Assembly: GCA_030447955.1 (NCBI GenBank)
Contig: JAUJNY010000002.1
Span: 166,065 to 230,064 of the forward strand
DNA length: 64,000 nucleotides
Direction: 5' to 3'
DNA from: Jiangellales bacterium
Lineage (GTDB): Bacteria; Actinomycetota; Actinomycetes; Jiangellales; Jiangellaceae
Shown here: piece after piece, positions 54,427-63,663 of the stretch
Layout of the letters: each line of letters begins with the position of its first letter
Position numbering within the stretch: the first letter of the stretch is position 1
The notes under the pieces: generated by a model
What the model saw: the letters and a program-made list of their open reading frames with translations, nothing else
Told to the model about the DNA's origin: nothing
Databases searched by the model: none
Program-made: the position numbers and the translations under genes

Positions 54427-56225
54427 TCCGCACCCACGAGGCCGGCGCGCTCGACGCCACGCACGCCGGCGGCAGCGTGCGCCTGGCCGGCTGGGTCGTG
54501 CGCCGCCGTGACCACGGCGGGGTCACCTTCCTTGACCTGCGCGACGCCTCCGGGGTCGTGCAAGTGGTCGTCCGGGATGAGGCGGCCGCTCGAGCGCTGC
54601 GTACGGAGGCCTGCGTCGCCGTCACCGGCGAGGTGTCGCGCCGGCCCTCCGGCAACGAGAACCCGGCCTTGCCGACGGGGGAGGTCGAGGTCGTCGCCGC
54701 CGCGGTGCAGGTGCTCAGTGACGCGGCCCCGCTGCCGTTCCAGCTGGACGAGCACGTCGAGGCCGGGGAGGAGGTGCGGCTGCGACACCGTTACCTCGAC
54801 CTGCGCCGGCCGGGTCCCGCGCGCAACCTGCGGCTGCGCTCACAGGCCAACCACATTGCCCGGCAGGTGCTGCACGACCGCGGCTTCGTCGAGGTCGAGA
54901 CCCCCACGCTGACCCGCTCGACCCCGGAGGGGGCGCGCGACTTCCTGGTCCCGGTGCGGCTGCAGCCCGGACACTGGTACGCGCTGCCGCAGAGCCCGCA
55001 GCTGTTCAAGCAGCTGCTCATGGTCGCCGGGCTCGAGCGCTACTACCAGATCGCCCGCTGCTACCGCGACGAGGACTTCCGCGCCGACCGCCAGCCCGAG
55101 TTCACCCAGCTCGACGTGGAGCTCAGCTTCGCTGACCAGGACGACGTCATCGAAGTCGGCGAGGAGGTCGTCGCCGCGCTCTGGCGCGAGCTGGCCGGGC
55201 ACGAGCTGGCGCGGCCGGTGCCCCGGATGACGTGGCACGAGGCGATGGCCCGCTACGGCAGCGACAAGCCCGACCGGCGCTTCGGCTGCGAGCTGGTCGA
55301 CCTGACGACGTACTTCGCCGACACACCCTTCCGGGTCTTCCGCGCGCCGTACGTCGGCGCCGTCGTCATGCCCGGCGGGGCGGCGCAGACGCGCAAGGAC
55401 CTTGACGGCTGGCAGGAGTGGGCCAAGGCCCGAGGAGCGCCGGGGCTGGCGTACGTGCTCGTGCAGCCGGACGGCAGCCTGCGCGGACCAGTCGCCAAGA
55501 ACCTCTCCGCCGCGGAACGTGACGGCCTGGCGGAGGCGGCCGGCGCGCAGCCGGGTGATTGCGTGTTCTTCGCTGCCGGCGAACGGCTGCGCGCGCAGGC
55601 CCTGCTCGGTGCCGCCCGCCTCGAGATCGGCGCCCGCGGCGGGCTCATCGACCCCGACCAGTGGTCATTCCTCTGGGTCGTCGACGCGCCGATGTTCGAG
55701 TGGGACGACAGTGAGGGTCCCGGGCGCTGGAGCGCGGTGCACCACCCCTTCACCGCGCCACACGACGACTGGGCCGACCGGTTCGCCGCGGAACCGGCCG
55801 CGGCGCTGGGGTGGGCGTACGACATCGTCTGCAACGGCCACGAGATCGGCGGCGGCTCGATCCGTATCCACCGGGCCGAGGTCCAGCAGCAGGTCTTTGA
55901 CGTCCTCGGCATCGGCCCGGACGAGGCGGCCGAGAAGTTCGGCTTCCTGCTGGAGGCGTTCCGCTACGGGCCGCCGCCGCACGGCGGCATCGCGTTCGGC
56001 TGGGACCGGGTGTGCATGCTGCTCGCCCGGGCCGACTCGCTGCGCGACGTCATCGCGTTCCCCAAGAGCGGGGGTGGCCACGACCCGCTGACCGGTGCGC
56101 CGACCCCCATCACTGACCGGCAGCGCAAGGAGGCCGGAATCGACGCGCGGCCGGTGGACGCGGGGGCCGCCGTACCGGGCAACGAGCCGGGCCACGGCGT
56201 GATCCCGGACGAGCGGCGCAGCTGA
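54423..56225 (+). CDS. aspS: Aspartyl-tRNA synthetase (bacterial type)
   Basis: Class II synthetase, 600 residues. It has an N-terminal OB-fold anticodon domain (about 15-105, [16 protein letters not shown]), the catalytic core with the flipping-loop and [20 protein letters not shown] region, motif 2 [19 protein letters not shown], the bacterial GAD-type insertion domain (about 290-420), and motif 3 in [13 protein letters not shown]. Length and domain order are standard for bacterial AspRS; in some Actinobacteria this form also charges tRNA-Asn. GTG overlaps hisS. Confidence 0.97.
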   Translation: MIRTHEAGALDATHAGGSVRLAGWVVRRRDHGGVTFLDLRDASGVVQVVVRDEAAARALRTEACVAVTGEVSRRPSGNENPALPTGEVEVVAAAVQVLSDAAPLPFQLDEHVEAGEEVRLRHRYLDLRRPGPARNLRLRSQANHIARQVLHDRGFVEVETPTLTRSTPEGARDFLVPVRLQPGHWYALPQSPQLFKQLLMVAGLERYYQIARCYRDEDFRADRQPEFTQLDVELSFADQDDVIEVGEEVVAALWRELAGHELARPVPRMTWHEAMARYGSDKPDRRFGCELVDLTTYFADTPFRVFRAPYVGAVVMPGGAAQTRKDLDGWQEWAKARGAPGLAYVLVQPDGSLRGPVAKNLSAAERDGLAEAAGAQPGDCVFFAAGERLRAQALLGAARLEIGARGGLIDPDQWSFLWVVDAPMFEWDDSEGPGRWSAVHHPFTAPHDDWADRFAAEPAAALGWAYDIVCNGHEIGGGSIRIHRAEVQQQVFDVLGIGPDEAAEKFGFLLEAFRYGPPPHGGIAFGWDRVCMLLARADSLRDVIAFPKSGGGHDPLTGAPTPITDRQRKEAGIDARPVDAGAAVPGNEPGHGVIPDERRS

Positions 56226-56302
56226 CCTGCCGGGCCCGGCGTAGCCAAGGCTGCGCGCGAACGGCCTGGACGTTCCGCTGAACCGGCTGACGTCCGCGAG
56301 TG

Positions 56303-56326
56303 GTACCGTTTCTCGTACCGTCTCTG
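56303..56326. promoter_or_regulatory. Two tandem 12-bp repeats, probable toxin-antitoxin operator/promoter
   Basis: GTACCGTTTCTC and GTACCGTCTCTG abut each other directly, 11 bases before the antitoxin ATG. Each contains TACCGT, so the operator probably overlaps the -10 element and allows autorepression by the antitoxin-toxin complex. Confidence 0.55.
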
Positions 56327-56337
56327 GGGGAGTTCCG

Positions 56338-56583
56338 ATGGCCATCACCGCCAGCGAAGCGCGCAAGAACCTTTTTCCGCTCATCGAACAGGTCAACGAG
56401 GATCGCACCGCCGTTGAGGTCACCTCCCGTCGTGGCAGCGCCGTCCTAATCTCGCGGGCTGAGTACGACGCCCTCGAGGAGACGGCGCACCTGCTCCGCG
56501 CGCCAGCCAACGCCCGCCGCCTGCTGGAGAGCCTCGACCAGGCGCGTCGTGGTGAGCGGACGGAGCACGACCTGCTGCCGTGA
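56338..56583 (+). CDS. yefM: Type II antitoxin, Phd/YefM family
   Basis: An 81-residue antitoxin. It starts MAITASEARKNLFPLIEQV, the Phd/YefM beta-helix start, followed by the DNA-binding and dimer region with the VEVTSRRGSAVLISRAEYDALEETA pattern (split as TSRRGSAVLIS and EYDALEET). The C-terminal 25 residues form the flexible toxin-binding helix. A GGGGGAG site precedes the ATG, and its stop overlaps the toxin GTG. It neutralises the toxin and represses the operon. Confidence 0.92.
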   Translation: MAITASEARKNLFPLIEQVNEDRTAVEVTSRRGSAVLISRAEYDALEETAHLLRAPANARRLLESLDQARRGERTEHDLLP

Positions 56584-56834
56584 GGCTCGTCTTCACCACA
56601 CACGGCTGGCAGGACTACCTGCACTGGCAGCGCTCCGACGCTACGGTGCTCAAGCGCGTCAACCGGTTGATCGAGGACGCGTTGCGTGATCCGTTCAGCG
56701 GCATCGGCAAGCCCGAGCAGCTGCGGCACGCCCTCGCCGGAGCGTGGTCGCGACGCATCACCGAGGAGCACCGGCTCGTCTACCTGATCGACGGCGACGA
56801 CCTCGTCGTCCTGCAGGTCCGCTACCACTACTGA
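56580..56834 (+). CDS. yoeB: YoeB/Txe-type ribosome-dependent mRNA interferase toxin
   Basis: An 84-residue RelE-superfamily toxin. Catalytic residues match E. coli YoeB in number and position: Glu46 (PEQLRH), Arg65 (EEHRLVY), His83 and Tyr84 (C-terminal RYHY). It cleaves mRNA in the ribosomal A site. The GTG overlaps the antitoxin stop. The 3' end overlaps the convergent GNAT gene by seven bases. All active-site residues are intact, so the module should be functional. Confidence 0.93.
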   Translation: MRLVFTTHGWQDYLHWQRSDATVLKRVNRLIEDALRDPFSGIGKPEQLRHALAGAWSRRITEEHRLVYLIDGDDLVVLQVRYHY

Positions 56835-57634
56835 CAGTCGACACGGACTGTTCCGGACGCAGCGATGAGCGGCCCGCTGATGAACGCGTGGTCGCAGGAA
56901 AAGCCGAGCCGGTGGTAGAGCCGGCGCGCCACGTCGTTGTCGGAGTACATGCCCAGTGTCACCACCGGCGCTCCCTCGGCCAGGCAGGCACGGGTCAGCC
57001 AAGCGGTGACCGCCGCCCCGTACCCGCGACCGCGGGCCGGCGGCGGCACGGCGATCGAGGCGAGGTGCGGCACGCCGGTCTGGTACTCCACGTGGGCGCC
57101 GATCGCCACCAGGGTGCGGTCGCTGCTGGCGCGGATGCCGCACCAGCGCAGCACGTGGCGCTCGCCGGGCCGCGCGGAGTGTCGTGGGCTGACGGCGTCG
57201 AGCAGCGCCTCGACCTCCGCGTCATCGGTGTCGCGCAGCCACTGCACCCTGTCCTCGTGCGGCTGCACCGGCGGAGCAGCGTACGTGCGCATCCACTCCC
57301 ACGCGTTGGTCTCCGCCGCGTCGAGGCGTACGGCCTCCGGCAGCAGCGGTCGAGCGGATGCGGTCAGCGTGAGGCCCTGCGGGCGTACGGAAGCCTCGGC
57401 GACGACAACCGCGGCCAACGCCGCTACCGTGGCCGGGGATCCCAGCACCGCCGCCCACGGTCCCCGCCGCGGCCCGCCCCGCCAGGTCCAGGCGGTGGCC
57501 CCCGGGACGGCCCAGCCCTCCCCGCGTGCTCCGCGGCGGACGTTCCAGCGCAGGTAGTCGTCGTCGACGAGGTCGAGCAAGGCGTCGGCGTCGGCGACCC
57601 AGCGTACGTCAGACAACATTGGCGGAGCGCTCAC
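56828..57634 (-). CDS. GNAT family acetyltransferase (two-domain)
   Basis: A 268-residue protein with a degenerate N-terminal GNAT-like region and a C-terminal active GNAT domain. The acetyl-CoA loop is in ASIAVPPPARGRGYGAAVTAW, followed by the MYSDNDVARRLYHRLGFSC motif (Asn/Tyr) close to the C-terminus. The substrate is unknown. Of several possible starts, the GTG at 57634 has an AAAGG site nine bases upstream. A longer GTG start at 57664 is possible. It is divergent from rarA and converges on the toxin gene. Confidence 0.82.
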   Translation of the reverse strand: MSAPPMLSDVRWVADADALLDLVDDDYLRWNVRRGARGEGWAVPGATAWTWRGGPRRGPWAAVLGSPATVAALAAVVVAEASVRPQGLTLTASARPLLPEAVRLDAAETNAWEWMRTYAAPPVQPHEDRVQWLRDTDDAEVEALLDAVSPRHSARPGERHVLRWCGIRASSDRTLVAIGAHVEYQTGVPHLASIAVPPPARGRGYGAAVTAWLTRACLAEGAPVVTLGMYSDNDVARRLYHRLGFSCDHAFISGPLIAASGTVRVDCQ

Positions 57635-57695
57635 ACCGCTCACCCTTTCAGCCGTCGCCGCCACCCGCGCGGACAGCCGCGGACCGGTGGCTGGC

Positions 57696-57701
57696 TAGTC
57701 T
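57696..57701 (+). promoter_or_regulatory. -10 hexamer TAGTCT for rarA
   Basis: TAGTCT ends six bases before the rarA GTG at 57708, implying a leaderless transcript. Confidence 0.5.
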
Positions 57702-57707
57702 CGGCCG

Positions 57708-59099
57708 GTGGGCGAGGGGACGCTGTTCGAGGCGCCCGGGGTTCCGCCGGATGCGGGGACCGCACGGCCGGCCGGGGCGCTCGCCGGTGCGGAGGCGACC
57801 CACCCTGGCGCCCCGCTCGCGGTCCGGATGCGCCCGCGCACCCTCGAGGAGATCGTCGGCCAGCAGCACCTGCTGGCGCCGGGCTCACCGCTGCGCCGGC
57901 TCGTCGAGGAGGACGAGGCGAGCTCGCTGCTGCTCTGGGGACCGCCGGGCACCGGCAAGACGACGATCGCCTACGTCCTCAGCCGGGCAACGCGACGGCG
58001 CTTCGTGGAGCTGTCCGCGGTGACCGCCGGGGTCAAGGACGTGCGCGCGGTCGTCGACGAGGCCCGCCGCGAGCTGGGGCGCTCGGGGACGCAGACCGTG
58101 CTGTTCGTCGACGAGGTGCACCGCTTCTCCAAGACCCAGCAGGACGCTCTGCTGCCGAGCGTCGAGAACCGCTGGGTCTCCCTGGTGGCCGCGACGACGG
58201 AGAACCCGTTCTTCTCCGTGATCTCACCGCTGCTGTCGCGTTCGCTGCTCCTCACGCTCCACCCGCTGACCGATGCCGACGTGGCGGGCGTCCTGCGCCT
58301 GGCGCTCGCGGACCGGCGCGGCCTGAACGCGAGCGTGGGCCTGGCTGACGACGCGCTGGAGCACCTGGTCCGGCTCTCCGGGGGCGACGCGAGGCGCGCG
58401 CTCACCTACCTCGAGGCGGCCGCCGGCGCGGCGACCTCGCGCGGCCTGGCGGAGATCGACCTCGCCACGGCGGAGACGGCGGCCGACCGCGCGGCCGTCC
58501 GCTACGACCGCGACGGCGACCAGCACTACGACGTCACCAGCGCGTTGATCAAATCGGTACGTGGCTCCGACGTGGATGCGGCGCTGCACTACCTCGCCCG
58601 CATGGTGGAGGCGGGGGAGGACCCCCGCTTCCTCGCCCGCCGGCTGGTCATCCTCGCCTCCGAGGACATCGGGCTCGCCGAGCCGGGCGCGCTGGCGACT
58701 GCGGTCGCGGCCGCGGACGCCGTCGCGCTGGTGGGCCTGCCCGAGGGCCGCTTGGCGCTCGGCCAGGCCGTGATCGCGCTGTCCCTCGCGCCGAAGTCCA
58801 ACGCGGTCATCACCGCGGTGGACACCGCGCTCGACGACGTCCGGGCGGGCCGGGTGGGTCCGGTGCCGGCGGCGTTGCGGGACGCCCACTACCGCGGCGC
58901 CGCGCAGCTCGGGCACGGGACGGCGTACCGCTATGCCCACGACGACCCGCGCGGCGTGGTGGAGCAGCAGTACGCCCCAGCCGTGGTGGCCGACCGCCGC
59001 TATTACCGGCCGAGCGCACACGGCGCCGAGCGGGACTACGCCGAGCGGTACGAACGGCTGCGCCGCATTGTCCGTGACGAGGGCCCCCCGCCGGAATGA
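57708..59099 (+). CDS. rarA: Replication-associated recombination protein A (RarA/MgsA)
   Basis: AAA+ clamp-loader-like ATPase acting at stalled replication forks. The 463-residue protein has [17 protein letters not shown], Walker [15 protein letters not shown], Walker [13 protein letters not shown], sensor 1 [10 protein letters not shown] and the tetramerisation domain with [20 protein letters not shown] and ALASEDIG-like sequence. The GTG lies six bases after TAGTCT. The stop codon is the left edge of a 14-bp inverted repeat. Confidence 0.95.
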   Translation: MGEGTLFEAPGVPPDAGTARPAGALAGAEATHPGAPLAVRMRPRTLEEIVGQQHLLAPGSPLRRLVEEDEASSLLLWGPPGTGKTTIAYVLSRATRRRFVELSAVTAGVKDVRAVVDEARRELGRSGTQTVLFVDEVHRFSKTQQDALLPSVENRWVSLVAATTENPFFSVISPLLSRSLLLTLHPLTDADVAGVLRLALADRRGLNASVGLADDALEHLVRLSGGDARRALTYLEAAAGAATSRGLAEIDLATAETAADRAAVRYDRDGDQHYDVTSALIKSVRGSDVDAALHYLARMVEAGEDPRFLARRLVILASEDIGLAEPGALATAVAAADAVALVGLPEGRLALGQAVIALSLAPKSNAVITAVDTALDDVRAGRVGPVPAALRDAHYRGAAQLGHGTAYRYAHDDPRGVVEQQYAPAVVADRRYYRPSAHGAERDYAERYERLRRIVRDEGPPPE

Positions 59100-59161
59100 T
59101 CGAGTGGACACCTCGGTACGGCGCCACCGGCGTGTTGCGACCAGAACTGTCCACTCGATCA
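59097..59161. repeat. 14-bp perfect inverted repeat between rarA and the sortase gene
   Basis: TGATCGAGTGGACA (59097-59110) and TGTCCACTCGATCA (59148-59161) are exact complements around a 37-base interior, which itself contains a small CGCC-ACC-GGCG hairpin. It begins at the rarA stop codon and sits between convergent genes, so it could serve as a bidirectional terminator. The length and long loop would also suit a mobile palindromic element. Confidence 0.7.
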
Positions 59162-59190
59162 GGGGGGCGCGAGGGACAGGCGGCGCGAAT

Positions 59191-59961
59191 TCAGGCGTTG
59201 GCGCGGTGGGACCCGACCATGTCGGCCCAGACGATGAGGTTATCGAGGTAGCGATTGTCCGCCTCGTCGTAGGCACCAGCGCAGGTGATGAGCCGCAGGC
59301 TGGGATGGTCGATCTGGCCGTAGACCGCATCCGTGGGGAACTCGTCCTTGGGAAAGCGAGCGATCCGGCGTACCTCGAACACCGCCGTACGGCCGTCCTC
59401 ACGGGTGACCTCGACTCGGTCGCCGGGGCGTAGGTCGCCAAGCCGGAAGAACACCGCCGGCGCGCGGTCCCAGGTCACGTGACCGGCTAGCACCGAGGCG
59501 CCGTTGCCGCCCGGGGAGTGGGACCCGACGTACCAACCGACCTCAGCGGGATCCTGCGGCACCTCCATCGTGCCGTCCAGGTTGAGCCCGAGGTCGACGA
59601 CCGCGGAGGTCACTCCGAGAGCGGGGATGCTGACCTGCACCGGGCTGGACTCCGGCAACTGCGCTCCGGCCGGCTCCGCCGGACCCGCCGCCGGCTCGGT
59701 GGCCTCGGGGTGCTTCCCGCCAGTCGTCGGAGACGGGGTCCCAGCAGAGCCTGCGGACGCCGCGCCGGCGGGGTCACCCGGCGAGCCGGCGTCGGACTGC
59801 GCTGGTTGCCAGGAGCCCGGCGCCCCCGCCCGGGCGAGCGACGGCGGCGCCGGCTCCTGAGCCAACATGGCCACACCGATCGCGGCCACCCCGCCGACAC
59901 CGAGAACGGTCGCGGCGAGCGTTGCCCCCACGCGGGCTCGCCGGCGACCCTTCTCGGACAT
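59191..59961 (-). CDS. Class F sortase
   Basis: A 256-residue membrane-anchored transpeptidase. An N-terminal helix (about 11-33) is followed by a low-complexity Ala/Pro/Gly/Ser spacer (about 37-107), and the sortase beta-barrel runs from about 108 to the end. Catalytic residues are His161 (LAGHVTW), Cys227 (LITCAG) and Arg237 (DNRYLDN). Class F members are usual in Actinobacteria, and their substrates often have unclear sorting signals. The gene upstream in the same direction, ending 20 bases before this start, encodes a probable substrate. The ATG lacks a clear ribosome site. Confidence 0.9.
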   Translation of the reverse strand: MSEKGRRRARVGATLAATVLGVGGVAAIGVAMLAQEPAPPSLARAGAPGSWQPAQSDAGSPGDPAGAASAGSAGTPSPTTGGKHPEATEPAAGPAEPAGAQLPESSPVQVSIPALGVTSAVVDLGLNLDGTMEVPQDPAEVGWYVGSHSPGGNGASVLAGHVTWDRAPAVFFRLGDLRPGDRVEVTREDGRTAVFEVRRIARFPKDEFPTDAVYGQIDHPSLRLITCAGAYDEADNRYLDNLIVWADMVGSHRANA

Positions 59962-59981
59962 CTCGCGGGGCTTGCCTCGGG

Positions 59982-60749
59982 TCAGGAGGTCTGCCGGGCG
60001 AGGCGGCGGCGCACCGCGAACGCACCCGCGGCGCCGACCAGCGCCAGGCCACCGAACGCGGCCAGCGGCAGCTGCTCCGAGCCCTGGGTGCCGGCCCCAC
60101 CGGTCTCCACGCCGCCGTGCGGCATCACCATGCCGCAGGTGGCCGGGTTGGTGGCCTCCTCCGGGACGCCCTCGACGCCCTTGGACGCAGCGAAGACCGA
60201 CTCACCCAGCGACTCGAAGTCGTAGGCGTCGTTGCCGTTGACGTCCAGCCCGTGCTGCACGATGTGCAGGTTGGCCAGGTTGTCGATCGTGCCCGCGGGC
60301 AGCATCTCGGCCGGGATCACTCGGTCGTAGGTGATCGTTCCGTCGGCGTCGGCGACCGGCATGCGGTCGACGGCGAGCCCGCTCGCCGGGGAGGTGTCGC
60401 CCTCGGTGGTCAGCGCGACGAAGACATCGCCATAGGCTGGCAGGCCCTCTTCGGTAGCCACCTGGCCGTCGCCGTTGGTGTCCAGCTCGGGTCCCGGACA
60501 GACGAACTCGGTGCCGTTGACCGCGCCATGGATGTGCTGGGCGTGCACCAGCTCAGGCGTGAAGCCCTCGCCGTTGATCTGCACGTGCAGGTCACCGTCC
60601 ATGACGGTGAGCGTTGCCTCGGCGTGAGCGCCGCTCCCGTTGAGCTCGTTCAGCGGGAACGTGACCGAGTCGCTCGCCTGCGCCGTACCAGCGAAGACGA
60701 GCGGCAAGGCCGCCCCCGCTATGGCGACCATTGCATGCCTGAGTCTCAC
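59982..60749 (-). CDS. Exported CHRD/EF-hand-like surface protein, probable sortase substrate
   Basis: A 255-residue protein with signal peptide (about 1-26, ending AQA-SDS) and a mature domain. This has a CHRD-like block (HAQHIHGAVNG, 69-79), an EF-hand/dockerin-like calcium loop DTNGDGQVATEEG (90-102), a second loop DVNGNDAYDFE (169-179) and a Cys pair (Cys84, Cys205). The C-terminus has the sorting-signal layout: Gly/Ser/Gln linker, LPLAAFGG, hydrophobic helix and RRRLARQ. No canonical LPXTG is seen. It lies 20 bases upstream of the sortase gene and is probably its substrate. AAGGAG lies six bases before the GTG. Confidence 0.75.
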   Translation of the reverse strand: MRLRHAMVAIAGAALPLVFAGTAQASDSVTFPLNELNGSGAHAEATLTVMDGDLHVQINGEGFTPELVHAQHIHGAVNGTEFVCPGPELDTNGDGQVATEEGLPAYGDVFVALTTEGDTSPASGLAVDRMPVADADGTITYDRVIPAEMLPAGTIDNLANLHIVQHGLDVNGNDAYDFESLGESVFAASKGVEGVPEEATNPATCGMVMPHGGVETGGAGTQGSEQLPLAAFGGLALVGAAGAFAVRRRLARQTS

Positions 60750-60901
60750 AAGTTCTCCTTCGAATGAGGGATCGCAGCGACGGATGAGGAATGTCATGGG
60801 GATTTCGTTCCCGGCACAGCGTTGGACTGGTTCGGGTGGGCGGCGGCCCGTACGGCCGGAGCGGCCGTGTGCACGACGACCGCACCCACCCGGCACCGCG
60901 A

Positions 60902-60907
60902 TAAGGT
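60902..60907 (+). promoter_or_regulatory. -10 hexamer TAAGGT for the uORF-alaS transcript
   Basis: TAAGGT ends eight bases before the ATG of the 16-codon upstream ORF, so the transcript probably begins at that ATG. Confidence 0.5.
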
Positions 60908-60915
60908 CGCTGCCC

Positions 60916-60966
60916 ATGACCGTCGAGGCGCTGGCCGCTCCCGACTATTGGGTGGACCGCCGCTGA
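60916..60966 (+). CDS. 16-codon upstream ORF overlapping the alaS start
   Basis: Encodes [16 protein letters not shown]. The stop TGA (60964-60966) overlaps the alaS ATG by one base (TGATG). The ATG sits eight bases after TAAGGT, the leaderless geometry seen elsewhere, while alaS itself has no strong ribosome site. This suggests that ribosomes load on the short ORF and re-initiate at alaS. It contains three Ala codons, including a tandem pair, compatible with response to charged tRNA-Ala. Too short to have an independent function. Experimental proof is lacking. Confidence 0.5.
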   Translation: MTVEALAAPDYWVDRR

Positions 60967-63662
60967 TGGAGACAGCCGAGATCCGGCGCCGTTTCCTCGA
61001 CTTCTTCGCCCAGCGGGATCACACCCTCGTCCCGAGCAGCCCGCTGGTCCACGACGACCCCAACCTGCTGTTCGTCAACGCGGGCATGGTGCCGTTCAAG
61101 CCGTACTTCTTGGGCCAGCAGAGCCCGCCGTACCCGCGCGCGGTCAGCGTGCAGAAGTGCGTACGCACACTGGACATCGAGGAGGTCGGCCGCACCACCC
61201 GGCACGGCACGTTCTTCCAGATGAACGGGAACTTCTCCTTCGGCGACTACTTCAAGGAGCGCGCGGTCGAGCTCGCCTGGGAGTTGGTCACGGGCTCTCC
61301 GTCGGACGGCGGTCTCGGCTTTTCCCCGGACCAGATCTGGCCGACCGTCTACCTCGACGACGACGAGGCGTTCCTGCACTGGCGCCGTGTCTCCGGGCTT
61401 CCCGCGGAGCGGATCCAGCGGCGCGGCAAGAAGGACAACACCTGGGACATGGGCGTCCCCGGCCCAGCCGGACCATGCAGCGAGATCTTCGTCGACCGCG
61501 GCCCCAAGTACGGCCCCGAGGGCGGCCCGATCGTTGATGAGGAGCGCTTCCTCGAGATCTGGAACCTCGTGTTCATGCAGTACGAACGGGGAGCCGCCAC
61601 CGGGCCGGAGAAGGGTGACTACGAGGTCCGCGGAGACTTGCCCAGCAAGAACATCGACACCGGCATGGGCCTCGAGCGGGTCGCGTACGTGTTGCAGGGC
61701 GTCGACAACATCTTCGAGATCGACGAGGTCTTCCCGGTGCTTGCCCGGGCGGCCGAGCTGGCGGGCAGGCGTTACGGCGCCGACCATCGCGACGACGTAC
61801 GCCTGCGGGTCGTCGCCGACCACGTACGCAGCGCGCTCATGCTCGTGGGCGACGGCGTCACCCCGTCCAACGAGGCCCGTGGCTACGTCGTGCGCCGCCT
61901 GTTGCGCCGCGCCGTGCGCTCGATGCGGCTGCTCGGGGTCGACGAGCCGGTCCTGGGGGAGCTGCTCGCGGTCTCCCGGGACTGCATGCAGGCCTCCTAT
62001 CCCGAGCTGGCCGCCGACTACGGGCGGATCGCCCAGGTCGTCGCCGCCGAGGAGGAGGCGTTCCGGGCGACGCTGCGCGCCGGCACCCAGATCTTCGACA
62101 CCGCGGTCGTCGCCGCACGCAGCCAGGGCTCCGCGTCCCTCTCCGGCGGGGACGCGTTCCGGCTGCACGACACGTACGGCTTCCCGATCGACCTCACCCT
62201 GGAGATGGCGGCGGAGGCCGGCGTCAGCGTCGACGAGGTGGGCTTCCGCCAGCTCATGACCGAGCAGCGCGAGCGCGCCAAGGCCGACGCGCGGGCCAAG
62301 CGCAGCGGACACGGCGACGTGTCGAGCTACCGCGCGGTGTCGGACGACCTGGGCAGGGCGGTCGAGTTCACCGGGTACGACGAGGTCTCCAGCGAGGCGA
62401 GCGTCGCCGGCCTGCTGGTGGGTGGGGTCGCCACGCCCAGTGCCGCCGAGGGGGACGAAGTCGAGGTCGTCCTCGACCGTACGCCGTTCTACGCCGAGGC
62501 TGGGGGTCAGCTCGCCGACACCGGCAGGCTTGACCTCGACGGTGCCGTGCTCGACGTGCTCGACGTGCAGTCGCCGCTGCCGGGGCTCGTCGTCCACCGG
62601 GCACGGGTGGTCTCCGGTGAGGTTCGCGCCGGCGCCCTCGCGCACGCGTCGGTCGACGTGGAGCGGCGGCGGGCCATCTCCCGGGCGCACACCGCGACGC
62701 ACATGGTGCACAAGGCCTTCCGCGAGGCGCTCGGTGACACGGCGCGGCAGGCCGGCGCAGAGAACGCGCCGGGCCGCTTCAGGTTCGACCTCACCACCGG
62801 GCAGCCCATCCCGTCCACGGTGGTCCGCGACGTCGAGGACCGGGTCAACGCGCTGCTCGCCGAGGACCTGCCGGTGCACGCCGAGGTGATGTCCCTCGAC
62901 GAGGCGCGCCGCTCGGGGGCCATGGCGCTGTTCGGGGAGAAGTACGGCGACGAGGTGCGAGTCGTCTCGGTCGGGGAGTGGGCCCGCGAGCTGTGTGGCG
63001 GCACCCATGCGCAGCGCTCCGGCCAGCTCGGGTTGGTCACGCTGCTCGGCGAGTCCTCGATCGGTGCGGGCGTGCGCCGGGTGGAGGCCCTCGTCGGCGT
63101 CGACGCCTACCGCCACCTGGCCCGCGAGCACGTGGTGCTGGCCCAGGTCGGTGCGGCGCTCAAGGCCCGGCCGGCCGACATCCCCGAACGGGTGGCCACC
63201 CTGCTCGAGCGGCTGCGCACCGCGGAGCGGGAGCTGGAGCGGGTACGCGCGGGGGCGCTGCTGGGCTCGGCCGCTGGCCTTGCCGCCGCGGCCCGCGACC
63301 TCGACGGGGTCGGCTACGTCGCCCACCGTGAGCCCGCGGGGGCCACCGCCGATGACCTGCGCCGGCTCGCCGTCGAGGTGCGCGCGCTGCTGCCGGCGGA
63401 GCGTCCGGGAGTCGTGGTGATCGCTGGGGTCGCGAACGAGCGTCCACTGCTGGTGGTCGCCGTCAACGACCGCGGCCGGCAGGCGGACCTGCGCGCCGGT
63501 GAGCTGGTGCGGCTGGGCGCGCAGGTCCTCGGCGGGGGCGGCGGGGGCAAGGACGACGTCGCACAGGGCGGTGGCTCGGACCCGGCACGGCTCGACGAGG
63601 CGCTGGCCCGCGTCGCCGACGCCGTCGCCGAGCTCGGTCGCCGGCGGAACTCCGCTGAATGA
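60966..63662 (+). CDS. alaS: Alanyl-tRNA synthetase
   Basis: Class II synthetase, 898 residues. It begins [20 protein letters not shown], the AlaRS start, with the catalytic core segments [30 protein letters not shown](T)[16 protein letters not shown] and [13 protein letters not shown]. The editing domain has zinc-site motifs HTATHMVH and [12 protein letters not shown]-terminal coiled coil and the glycine-rich C-Ala domain ([16 protein letters not shown]) end the protein. Full length. Translation likely depends on the overlapping 16-codon ORF upstream. ruvX begins one base after the alaS stop, the common actinobacterial order. Confidence 0.97.
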   Translation: METAEIRRRFLDFFAQRDHTLVPSSPLVHDDPNLLFVNAGMVPFKPYFLGQQSPPYPRAVSVQKCVRTLDIEEVGRTTRHGTFFQMNGNFSFGDYFKERAVELAWELVTGSPSDGGLGFSPDQIWPTVYLDDDEAFLHWRRVSGLPAERIQRRGKKDNTWDMGVPGPAGPCSEIFVDRGPKYGPEGGPIVDEERFLEIWNLVFMQYERGAATGPEKGDYEVRGDLPSKNIDTGMGLERVAYVLQGVDNIFEIDEVFPVLARAAELAGRRYGADHRDDVRLRVVADHVRSALMLVGDGVTPSNEARGYVVRRLLRRAVRSMRLLGVDEPVLGELLAVSRDCMQASYPELAADYGRIAQVVAAEEEAFRATLRAGTQIFDTAVVAARSQGSASLSGGDAFRLHDTYGFPIDLTLEMAAEAGVSVDEVGFRQLMTEQRERAKADARAKRSGHGDVSSYRAVSDDLGRAVEFTGYDEVSSEASVAGLLVGGVATPSAAEGDEVEVVLDRTPFYAEAGGQLADTGRLDLDGAVLDVLDVQSPLPGLVVHRARVVSGEVRAGALAHASVDVERRRAISRAHTATHMVHKAFREALGDTARQAGAENAPGRFRFDLTTGQPIPSTVVRDVEDRVNALLAEDLPVHAEVMSLDEARRSGAMALFGEKYGDEVRVVSVGEWARELCGGTHAQRSGQLGLVTLLGESSIGAGVRRVEALVGVDAYRHLAREHVVLAQVGAALKARPADIPERVATLLERLRTAERELERVRAGALLGSAAGLAAAARDLDGVGYVAHREPAGATADDLRRLAVEVRALLPAERPGVVVIAGVANERPLLVVAVNDRGRQADLRAGELVRLGAQVLGGGGGGKDDVAQGGGSDPARLDEALARVADAVAELGRRRNSAE

Positions 63663-63663
63663 G

